Origin: Paracoccus wurundjeri
GTDB lineage: Bacteria; Pseudomonadota; Alphaproteobacteria; Rhodobacterales; Rhodobacteraceae
Reading direction: 5' to 3'
DNA length: 64,000 nt
Assembly (NCBI RefSeq): GCF_030678915.1
Contig: NZ_JAUUTZ010000010.1
Coordinates: 105,721-169,720 of the forward strand
Below, in pieces: positions 25,187 to 32,273 of this stretch (the stretch's first letter is position 1; each line of letters begins with the position of its first letter). A model generated the notes under the pieces. That model saw only the letters and a program-made list of their open reading frames with translations. It made no database searches and was not told where the DNA came from. Position numbers and translations under genes: made by a program.

Positions 25187-25690
25187 CTACTGCCCGGTTT
25201 CTGAGCCTCTGACGCGAGGTTCGGTCAGCGCCTCACGAGCAACAAGGCGCTTTGCCAGGGTGCCCCGATCAATACCAAGAGCCCGTGCTGCGGCGGATTT
25301 ATTTCCTCCGTGCCGCTCGACAGCCTTTCGGCAAATTTCACTATCGATCTTGTCTTTACGATTGCCTTGCTTAAGAACAACCCCATTCTTCGTCAGGATT
25401 TCGTGCAATTTCGCAAAGCCCAGACCATGTCGCTGCATGAGCGTGCCGGCGCTGACCCTCTCGTTTTTATACTGACCAACGATCAGCGCTTCGAAATCGT
25501 ATCCCGTTTTGGTCAGAAGTGCGCGGAGAGCCTGGGATGAAATCCTGAAGTGCTTTCTGGTTTCGAGAAGCGACCTGGTTTGCTCCATTTTCTCAATGAG
25601 TTCGCTAAAGGGAACAAATGTGAACCCTTCGTGGGTGGGGACGTATCCACCGTCATGTCTGTATGCCCCATCGAAATTATATACGACCAT
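25187..25690 (-). CDS. Hypothetical protein with a Fis-type helix-turn-helix
   Basis: The 167-residue product starts at 25690, four bases after a perfect AGGAGG. The first 60 residues (MVVYNFDGAYRHDGGYVPTHEGFTFVPFSELIEKMEQ) are not recognised. Two helix-turn-helix-like stretches follow: SAGTLMQRHGLGFAKLHEILTKNGV at about 95-120 and ICRKAVERHGGNKSAAARALGIDRGTLAKRL at about 130-160. The latter closely fits the Fis-type HTH. It is probably a DNA-binding regulator. It is divergent from the Ner-like gene, with a roughly 195-bp shared control region, and lies between the recombinase and the Tn7-like module. Which of these it serves is not clear. Confidence 0.75.
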   Translation of the reverse strand: MVVYNFDGAYRHDGGYVPTHEGFTFVPFSELIEKMEQTRSLLETRKHFRISSQALRALLTKTGYDFEALIVGQYKNERVSAGTLMQRHGLGFAKLHEILTKNGVVLKQGNRKDKIDSEICRKAVERHGGNKSAAARALGIDRGTLAKRLVAREALTEPRVRGSETGQ

Positions 25691-25885
25691 TGGACCTCCT
25701 CTCGGTTCGCCATATCTTGTGCCCGTCATTTTCGATCTCTCGTCCAACAAACTTATAAGGTGTACATAAACGAGAGCGAATACAGCAACTAATTGATTCT
25801 TAAACATATTGACCGATTCGCGGCCCGAATCTATAGACTATGGGGCACTGCTCACAAACACCATATCTTGGAGTCAAGCACGAAT
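25691..25885. promoter_or_regulatory. Divergent control region between two small regulator genes
   Basis: An AT-richer intergenic stretch between the Fis-type gene (minus) and the Ner-like gene (plus). It contains the Shine-Dalgarno of the minus gene (AGGAGG on that strand) and A/T runs such as ACTTATAAGGTGTACATAAACG near 25750-25770 split by a short palindrome GTGTAC. Two DNA-binding proteins facing each other suggest mutual or self control, but no operator can be fixed by eye. Confidence 0.35.
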
Positions 25886-26110
25886 ATGGACCAACACTGC
25901 CATTACGGGATCAAGATGCGGTTGCATGCAGTGGGCAGTTCGTTTTCACAAATCGCCCGTGAGCTTGGATTGTCGACGACAACTGTCATCACTGCCAGCC
26001 AAGGCAAATGCACATCTCGTCGGGTCGAGCTGGCAATCGCCGAAAAGCTTGGTTCCAACCCCGAACAACTCTGGCCTTCAAGATATCTGGAGAAAGGGGG
26101 TGCAAGATGA
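25886..26110 (+). CDS. Ner/Nlp-family DNA-binding protein
   Basis: A 74-residue protein of the Ner family, the lambda-Cro-like regulators of Mu-type transposable phages. The match runs over the whole length: GIKMRLHAVGSSFSQIARELGLSTTTVITASQGKCTSRRVELAIAEKLGSNPEQLWPSRY, ending in the characteristic LWPSRY. The ATG at 25886 is used because the domain begins within a few residues; the frame is open from 25793. There is no strong ribosome site. Its place ahead of tnsABC-tniQ parallels Ner ahead of the transposition genes of Mu, so it may repress the transposition operon. Confidence 0.85.
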   Translation: MDQHCHYGIKMRLHAVGSSFSQIARELGLSTTTVITASQGKCTSRRVELAIAEKLGSNPEQLWPSRYLEKGGAR

Positions 26111-26334
26111 TGACCTCCTAACCCCCCCCCTGAAACGGGGACGGCCCTGGAAGCGGACACTCCCAAGGCCGTCAGAAAATATCGATTGCGTCGATACTCT
26201 CTTTTCCCGTGAACCGAACAAAAAGTCAACACTGAGCGCCGCTTCTCGCGGCGGTCAGGTTCTTTATGTCTCATGAAAGGAGAAGCGCCTTTGGGCGATC
26301 GGTGAACTGTGGCTGATCGTCGGGGCCAGACCAT

Positions 26335-27024
26335 ATGGTACAACACAATTCATCCTCGTTCCGTCCCCCCATGCCGTCGCGTGCGACACGACGTCCACCA
26401 GCACGTTCTCGAGCTAGCTGCCGTGGCACGATTTCCGCTAGGCTTCACGGGCAACCACACAGCAGAAAGCTGATTTTCGAGAGCCATCTCGAACTCCAGG
26501 TCCTTCACTTGCTGCTGGCACGTCCCGATGTAGTCGATATCTGGGATCAGCCGCCGTCCATTTGCTATATTGACGGTGAAGGTCGAGCCAAGGATCATTT
26601 CTTCGATTTCCTGATTACGTTACAGTCCGACGAACGCTTTGCCTTGGCAGTCAAGCCCGCCGCGATTGTTGAGCGAAGGGCATTCCGCCCTGAGTTACAA
26701 CGAATTCGCGAGGCAACGCCGTTTGATTTCGCGGATGAAGTTCTGCTGGTAACGGATCGCTCGTTCACCTCCGCAGAAGCCCGAAATGCGGAACGGCTAC
26801 ATGAATTCCGGCGTCACCCGGATCCCGAGGCAGACGCTGCCATTCTGGATGTTTTGCAGTCACTCACCTCAGAGAGAACAATCGCGGAATGTGTGGAAGC
26901 GAGCAGGCTGGAGGGGAGAGGTTTCCGTGCCGCCTTCCGAGCCCTCTATTCCGGTGCCGCGCGCGCTTTGGACATGGGCGACATCCAACCGAACACAAGA
27001 ATTGTGCCGGGAGGTGCAGCATGA
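26335..27024 (+). CDS. tnsA: TnsA-like endonuclease of a Tn7-like transposon
   Basis: TnsA cuts the 5' ends of the transposon so that transposition is cut-and-paste. The 229-residue product contains FESHLELQVLHLLLARPDVVDIWDQP (Glu49), DHFFDFLITL (Asp91) and FALAVKPA (Lys107). These match the E-D-K order of the TnsA restriction-like fold. The residue two before the Lys, Gln in Tn7 TnsA, is Ala105 here. The N-terminal 40 residues are basic and probably unstructured. The C-terminal half is helical and likely binds TnsC or TnsB. The ATG at 26335 has no good ribosome site; a later ATG (MPSRATRR) is possible. Confidence 0.85.
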   Translation: MVQHNSSSFRPPMPSRATRRPPARSRASCRGTISARLHGQPHSRKLIFESHLELQVLHLLLARPDVVDIWDQPPSICYIDGEGRAKDHFFDFLITLQSDERFALAVKPAAIVERRAFRPELQRIREATPFDFADEVLLVTDRSFTSAEARNAERLHEFRRHPDPEADAAILDVLQSLTSERTIAECVEASRLEGRGFRAAFRALYSGAARALDMGDIQPNTRIVPGGAA

Positions 27025-29141
27025 CCCTCCGCTTTCGCTTCGACCCAACGGATTGCATCTCTTTGGACGGGGTCGACTACCTCGTATCCGACCAACACCG
27101 CGATGGCGTTGTTCTTCAACAGATTGACAACCCAACAATCACACGCCCTCTCACCATGGAGGAGGTGGCAACCCTGCTCGCGGCCCCTACGACGCGCCTG
27201 CGACGTGGCCACCTGTCAAGAAAGCGTTCCCTTCAGCGCCTGCATCACGAGCACACGTATTTCAGCACTCTGCCCGAGAAAAAGCGTTGGAAGGCGGCGT
27301 GGGGATGCTGGTACTGCGTTGAGTTCCTGAGTGCCTATATGCGTCAAGAGGTCCAGCGTACCGAAGCCAGCATTGAGTCTTTCATGCCAATCCTGACACA
27401 GCGGGTAAATGCGCGCTCAGTTTCAGTGCAGCACATCGGAACGACCAAGAGGGTCGGCAGAAAAAGCGAGCTGCTCGATCCACCAAGTCCTCGAACATTG
27501 CTTACGTGGGTGAGGCGGTACGAACGCCACGGCCGAGACCCTCTGGCCCTGGTGCGGAAACAACGATCCGATACCAGTTATGCCGCGCGCTATTGTCCTG
27601 AGACGGTTAAACTCCTGAACGAATGCTTGGGCGGATATCTGTCTCGCAGACAGCCACCAAAAGCGAAAATCGCCAGGGACGTGAAGGACTGCTTTCATGA
27701 CGAGAACGCTCGGCGTCGCGCGAACGGACTGCCAACACTTCGGGTACCATCTGAGCGTGAAGTCTATCGCCGGTTGGCGCGACTCGGGAAACTCATCAAG
27801 AAAGCAACGCGTCGAGGTGCTGATGAAACAAAGCGGGATATGGCGCTCTATGAGAACGGCGTCACGGTTTTCCATCCGCTTCAGCGCGTCGAGATTGATG
27901 AATGGCCGATCGATGTTTTCTCGCTCTTTCACGAAGCTGGTTGCCTTGATGACTTAGAGGAAGCTGAAAAAGCCCGCTACAACGTCGGGCGGCGCTATCT
28001 CTATCTGGCAATCGATGTGGCGACGCGTTGCGTGGTTGGATTCCTGATAAGCGCCCAACCCAATTCTGCTGATGCGATCAGAACTTTGGCGCTTGTAACG
28101 AGGGACAAGACCGAGATCGCACGGGCGACAGGTTGTGAATGCGCATGGGATTTTTACGGCGGGATTGGTTCGATCGTCCACGATCAAGGTTCCGCATTCA
28201 TCGCGCCGGAATTCATCGGAACCGCAACCGACCTAGGCTGCACTCAAATGGCAACAACGGCTGGTGTGCCGAAGCTTCGCGCCCATGTTGAACGGGTGTT
28301 CCTGACCTTTGCTTCCCAGTTGATGCCGGAATTGAGCGGTAGGTCCTTTTCCAATGTGCAACAACTGGGGGACTATCCCGGCGAAAAGCTGGCTGCGCTG
28401 ACGGACGATGATCTTGCGAAGATATTCACGCTCTTCATCGTGGACATCTACCACAACAGCAAGCACGCGGGTCTGAATGAAGAAACACCTGCCAATGCAT
28501 GGCGTCGCCTTGCCGGAGAGCAAGGGGTAGTTTCAGCTCCCGATCAGACCACCTGGTGCGCGGCATTCGGCATTCCAGCAAAGCACAAGGTTGGTCGGCA
28601 TGGTCTTCGTGTGTTCGGGATCGACTACAGTTGCCCGGAGCTTCAAGAGGCCTACCTGCGAGGGGATTGGGAGCCGATTCCGGTGCGTGTCGACCCCAAT
28701 GACCTGACGCATGTTTCCGTCTTCATCGTCGATGAGTGGTACAGTGCGAAAGCGGTCTCCGAGGCAGTTTGGGGCATGACTCTCGAAGGCTGGCGCGAGG
28801 TGGTCCAGCACATCCGCCTGAAACATCGACAGGAAGTGGAACTCACCGAAGAGATCGTGATACGGGCGCGCAAGAAAATCCGAAAAATCAATGCCGATGC
28901 AATGGCGAGGCGGCGCATAAAGCCGATCGATTTGACCGCACGTGATCTCGAGCGGCTGGAGCGAGAACTCTTTCTGGGTTTATCGATCAAACCGAAGCAG
29001 CAGCAAGCGCCTGTTGCCGATGCTCCGACAGGTGCCGGCCTTCTGGGCGACGTGATTAAACCCGCGCCCCGACAAGCAACGGAAATCACCGATCCGAAAC
29101 AGCAGAAATCGGATACTGGCTGGGAGTTTTTCGATGAATAA
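27021..29141 (+). CDS. tnsB: TnsB-like DDE transposase
   Basis: TnsB binds the transposon ends and carries out strand transfer; it belongs to the MuA/TniA retroviral-integrase-like family. The 706-residue product has the catalytic triad Asp293 (VEIDEWPID), Asp388 (VHDQGSAF) and Glu424 (AHVERVF), with exactly 35 residues between the last two. Upstream HTH-like regions lie at about 150-270 (SPRTLLTWVRRYERHGRDPLALV, PSEREVYRRLARLG). The C-terminus carries a Mu-type beta-barrel followed by a basic helical tail that would contact TnsC. ATG 27021 overlaps the tnsA stop (ATGA); the open frame upstream is a shadow. Confidence 0.93.
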   Translation: MTLRFRFDPTDCISLDGVDYLVSDQHRDGVVLQQIDNPTITRPLTMEEVATLLAAPTTRLRRGHLSRKRSLQRLHHEHTYFSTLPEKKRWKAAWGCWYCVEFLSAYMRQEVQRTEASIESFMPILTQRVNARSVSVQHIGTTKRVGRKSELLDPPSPRTLLTWVRRYERHGRDPLALVRKQRSDTSYAARYCPETVKLLNECLGGYLSRRQPPKAKIARDVKDCFHDENARRRANGLPTLRVPSEREVYRRLARLGKLIKKATRRGADETKRDMALYENGVTVFHPLQRVEIDEWPIDVFSLFHEAGCLDDLEEAEKARYNVGRRYLYLAIDVATRCVVGFLISAQPNSADAIRTLALVTRDKTEIARATGCECAWDFYGGIGSIVHDQGSAFIAPEFIGTATDLGCTQMATTAGVPKLRAHVERVFLTFASQLMPELSGRSFSNVQQLGDYPGEKLAALTDDDLAKIFTLFIVDIYHNSKHAGLNEETPANAWRRLAGEQGVVSAPDQTTWCAAFGIPAKHKVGRHGLRVFGIDYSCPELQEAYLRGDWEPIPVRVDPNDLTHVSVFIVDEWYSAKAVSEAVWGMTLEGWREVVQHIRLKHRQEVELTEEIVIRARKKIRKINADAMARRRIKPIDLTARDLERLERELFLGLSIKPKQQQAPVADAPTGAGLLGDVIKPAPRQATEITDPKQQKSDTGWEFFDE

Positions 29142-30075
29142 TAACGATGTGGCAAAACGGATGCTCGCCTTGCGCGCAGCGTTTGCCTCCAACCCTACCT
29201 ATGCCAGCTTCCAGAGGCAGTTTCAGACCCTCCTTGAGCGCCGCCGCTTCGAGATGGACGCAGGCGTAGTAAGCGAAGCACGCGGCATAGCACTGATCGG
29301 CGCGTCCGGTTCGGGCAAGACCACTGCCGTCAACCGGCTTCTACGCAGCTCCAGTGATCTGGTTCTCGGCGGAATTGACGACATCAGGTGTGATGTCGTC
29401 AGCTTTCCGGTGCCTTCTCCTGCAACGCTGAAATTTGTCGGACAAACGGCGTTGCATTCTCTTGGCTATCCCCTGCGCCGGGACAAGACGGCCTATATCA
29501 TCTGGGACATGGTTCGAGAGCATTTGCACGCCCGTCGGACCCTCTTCCTACATCTCGATGAAGCTCAGGATTTGTCACTGCATCAGACTCCTCGCGAGAT
29601 GCAGTCGGTGATCAACACGCTCAAATCCCTGATGCAAAACAGGTCGTGGCCGGTGGGTATGATCTTGTCGGGCATGCCCGCACTGAAAAACATGCTGAAC
29701 CACGATCCGCAACTTGCGCGACGCTTCTATCCGATAGAGTTCCCCAGTCTGAACGCGATCAACGACATCGAACAAGTTTTCTCCACGATATCCTTCTATG
29801 CGGCCAAGGCCGATCTCACTCCGGCCGAAGACCTTCTGTTGCCAGATTTTGCGGCCCGCTTGATCCATGCGGCGGCCGGGGAGTTTGGCCTGACGATTGA
29901 ATTGATCATTGCAGCTATTGAGAGGGCTTTATTGCGTGAAGCATCGGTTTTGGAACCAAGGGACTTCCGAGAAGCCTTCACGCTGCGCTCCGGCTGTGTG
30001 GACGGGTTGAATCCGTTTGTTGCAGAGGATTTCGAGCGGATCGACAGCAGAAAACTTTTGGGAGGTGGGATTTGA
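29134..30075 (+). CDS. tnsC: TnsC-like AAA+ transposition regulator
   Basis: TnsC/TniB proteins form ATP-dependent filaments or rings on DNA that connect the target selector to the transposase. The 313-residue product shows Walker A GASGSGKTTAVNRLL at about 50-64, Walker B LFLHLDEAQDLS at about 138-149, and sensor-1 GMILSGMP at about 178-185, followed by RRFYPIEFPSL. It is shorter than Tn7 TnsC (about 555) and close to TniB/short TnsC proteins. It overlaps the end of tnsB by 8 bp. Confidence 0.92.
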   Translation: MNNNDVAKRMLALRAAFASNPTYASFQRQFQTLLERRRFEMDAGVVSEARGIALIGASGSGKTTAVNRLLRSSSDLVLGGIDDIRCDVVSFPVPSPATLKFVGQTALHSLGYPLRRDKTAYIIWDMVREHLHARRTLFLHLDEAQDLSLHQTPREMQSVINTLKSLMQNRSWPVGMILSGMPALKNMLNHDPQLARRFYPIEFPSLNAINDIEQVFSTISFYAAKADLTPAEDLLLPDFAARLIHAAAGEFGLTIELIIAAIERALLREASVLEPRDFREAFTLRSGCVDGLNPFVAEDFERIDSRKLLGGGI

Positions 30076-30076
30076 T

Positions 30077-31954
30077 ATGACCCGGCTCGCGCTAACCCTG
30101 GCTCCCGCGCCGACTGAACCACCAACATCCTACCTGTCGCGTTTGGCTGCCCGAAATCACTGCGAAAGCCTTATGAGCTTCTGTCTGGATGTCGGGATCG
30201 ACCTGCCGGCACTCTCGACCGGTGCCGTGGAAACCGTGACTGAGGTGACGAAACTGGCAGGACTGCCAGCCGATTCCTTTGATGCCACGACGGTCATCAA
30301 GTCCTCCACCATGCGCTACCGAGTGGGGGCCGAAGCAATGGACACACAGACGCTTTCGCGCGGGGAAATCAGAGTCTGCCCCGCGTGCATCCGCGAAGAT
30401 CTGGAGGCAGGATCAGACATTTGGGCTGCGATCCATCGTCTCCATTGGCAAATCCCCCAAATCATGCGCTGCGTACGTCATGGAGATTTGTTGCTCACCC
30501 ATCGTCCGGAAGGACAGGGGTATCACCGCCTTGACACAACCGGTTTTATACGTGCCGCTTTTGGTGATTGCGACGGGTCCAGCGATTGCACGGCCACCTT
30601 CGGGGAAGCGGACGACATAGATCGCTATCTCACCGCCCGAATATACGGTGAACATGAAGCGTCCTGGTGTGACAATCTCGAAATCCCGGCCCTCTGCAAA
30701 GCGTCGGTCGCATTGGGGACATTGCTGGGTCATGGGAAGAACGCGTACAGTTCCAGGCTTGACCTGACCGCGTTCCGGAAGGCATTTCTGACAGGGTTTC
30801 GTATCCTTGATGGGGGAGAGGCGGCCATCACCGATGCGCTTGCGGAATTCACCGCCGGTGGCCGAAAGCCACGGGCCAACCAGCCGTCGCCCCAGTATGG
30901 GGAACTGCAACGTCTTCTGGGAGCAAACGGAAAACACCGCCAGGATCTGAGGGCACTGCGCGATGTCGTTCGTGCTTATTTCATCGAGAATTACCCGATC
31001 AAGTCAGGAACCGTCGTTCTGGGGCGGAAACTACAAGAGCGTCGTCTTCACTCGCTACGCTCCGCATACCTCGAAGTTGGCTGCCGGCGTGAGATCCTTG
31101 AAGATATGCTGCTGTCGCGTGGGATCGGGGAGCGAGATGGCGCTGGCCGCTTTCGGTTGGACGGCCCAATTCCAGCTGAAATAGTAGCCGAACTGGTGGC
31201 TGAGAAAGCTCGTTATTTGAACGAGGCAGAAACCGCTGACTATATCGGCGCCAGCTTTAACATGTTCAAGCAGCTTCACAGGAGCGGCTTGCTTCAGCCG
31301 CGGACAGGGCCGAACAAGCGAAAGCACAAAGGGTTCGACAGATTCTATCTGGACGACTTCCTCGCGCGCATTTTTCAAGGCACGGAGCACCTCGAATATC
31401 CTGGCCTCGGCATGGAACGCGTCGCAGATGCGACGCGGAAGGCAAAGTGCAGTACGCCGGATGTCCTGCGGTTAATCCTGGATGGAAAAACCGCAGCAGC
31501 GGGTCGGCTTACCGAGGCTTACCGGCTCGATGGACTATTGGTTCAGAGCGACCAGGTTCTCGAGGCGCTACGGGACCAGCCCCACAACGGGTATCCTCTT
31601 GGCCCGGTTTGCCGGGAACTATTTCTCGATATGAGAACACTTCGGTATTTGATCGACACCGGCTTTCTAACAGCCCGTAGGCGTAAATGCACGGTCACGC
31701 GGATTACGAATCTTCTCGTCACACCGCAGTCACTTGACAGGTTTCGAACGACCCACGGCTCACTTGGCAAAATTCAACGCCATCGTTCGGGTCTCCTAAG
31801 ATTGCAGCACGCCGATCTCAAAGCATTTGGTGTCGAACCCGCTATTGCACAAACTGGCGTGCGTCGAATCTACCGTTGGGACGATCTGCCCGAAGACCTT
31901 GTAGAGCGCCTCGCGGAACGGCGGCAGACGAAGGGGTACCGAGCCTCCGAGTAG
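30077..31954 (+). CDS. tniQ: TniQ/TnsD-family target-selection protein
   Basis: TniQ-domain proteins direct Tn7-like transposition to its target. The 625-residue product begins with the TniQ fold (LALTLAPAPTEPPTSYLSRLAARNHC) and a zinc-binding segment (ICPACI-like VCPACIREDLEAG, then IMRCVRHGDLLLTHRP). Its length, well above short TniQ proteins, resembles the TnsD type, in which the C-terminal part reads a specific chromosomal attachment site. Several HTH-like stretches are seen in the second half (LNEAETADYIGASFNMFKQLHRSGLL, GPVCRELFLDMRTLRYLIDTG). Start at ATG 30077, one base after the tnsC stop. A GC-rich hairpin follows the stop. Confidence 0.88.
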   Translation: MTRLALTLAPAPTEPPTSYLSRLAARNHCESLMSFCLDVGIDLPALSTGAVETVTEVTKLAGLPADSFDATTVIKSSTMRYRVGAEAMDTQTLSRGEIRVCPACIREDLEAGSDIWAAIHRLHWQIPQIMRCVRHGDLLLTHRPEGQGYHRLDTTGFIRAAFGDCDGSSDCTATFGEADDIDRYLTARIYGEHEASWCDNLEIPALCKASVALGTLLGHGKNAYSSRLDLTAFRKAFLTGFRILDGGEAAITDALAEFTAGGRKPRANQPSPQYGELQRLLGANGKHRQDLRALRDVVRAYFIENYPIKSGTVVLGRKLQERRLHSLRSAYLEVGCRREILEDMLLSRGIGERDGAGRFRLDGPIPAEIVAELVAEKARYLNEAETADYIGASFNMFKQLHRSGLLQPRTGPNKRKHKGFDRFYLDDFLARIFQGTEHLEYPGLGMERVADATRKAKCSTPDVLRLILDGKTAAAGRLTEAYRLDGLLVQSDQVLEALRDQPHNGYPLGPVCRELFLDMRTLRYLIDTGFLTARRRKCTVTRITNLLVTPQSLDRFRTTHGSLGKIQRHRSGLLRLQHADLKAFGVEPAIAQTGVRRIYRWDDLPEDLVERLAERRQTKGYRASE

Positions 31955-32273
31955 CATTCCGTCTGGTTCGGGGCCTCTGGCAGGCCCCGAACTACGCTCG
32001 ACTAGGCCCGCAGGAGCAGCTCCCATCCGCGTGAGATCGAAGATTTTCCCAACCAACACTCTTGGCGGTCCAGCTGAACGGAAATCCTCTGATCCGAAGA
32101 AAGGTCATGGACGATGATGCGCCTTATGGGCAAGGTGGCGTTTGCGAAAGCCATGGTTCGAGTTCGTTTTTGTCGGGGATGGACGCGGGGAGCAACAAGC
32201 CGAGCGTGACATCTATGCCAAATTGGCCGGGCACGTTTGTTAATAGCTTGCAAGCGCTTCCTGAAAGCAGCCA
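31955..32273. other. Non-coding stretch between tniQ and the TOTE gene
   Basis: 319 bases between the convergent tniQ (plus) and TOTE primase-helicase (minus) genes. Apart from the hairpin at 31969-31989 I see no gene, no tandem repeats resembling transposase-binding sites and no clear TGT/ACA terminus. Confidence 0.4.
31969..31989 (+). terminator. GC-rich hairpin after tniQ
   Basis: An 8-bp perfect stem (CGGGGCCT with AGGCCCCG) around a 5-base loop lies 15 bases after the tniQ stop. There is no T-run, so it is either a weak terminator or a 3' end-stabilising hairpin. Confidence 0.45.

Larger units (their letters stand above)
26335..31954 (+). mobile_element. Tn7-like transposition module tnsA-tnsB-tnsC-tniQ
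   Basis: Four tightly coupled genes in the order of heteromeric Tn7-like elements. They comprise a TnsA-type endonuclease, a DDE transposase with D-x35-E spacing, an AAA+ regulator and a long TniQ/TnsD-type target selector. The first three overlap at their ends (ATGA between tnsA and tnsB, 8 bp between tnsB and tnsC) and tniQ starts one base after tnsC. No Cas genes or CRISPR repeats are present in the window. The transposon ends were not found, so the element limits given are only those of the gene block; cargo may include the Ner-like and Fis-like genes upstream and the TOTE gene downstream. Confidence 0.85.
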
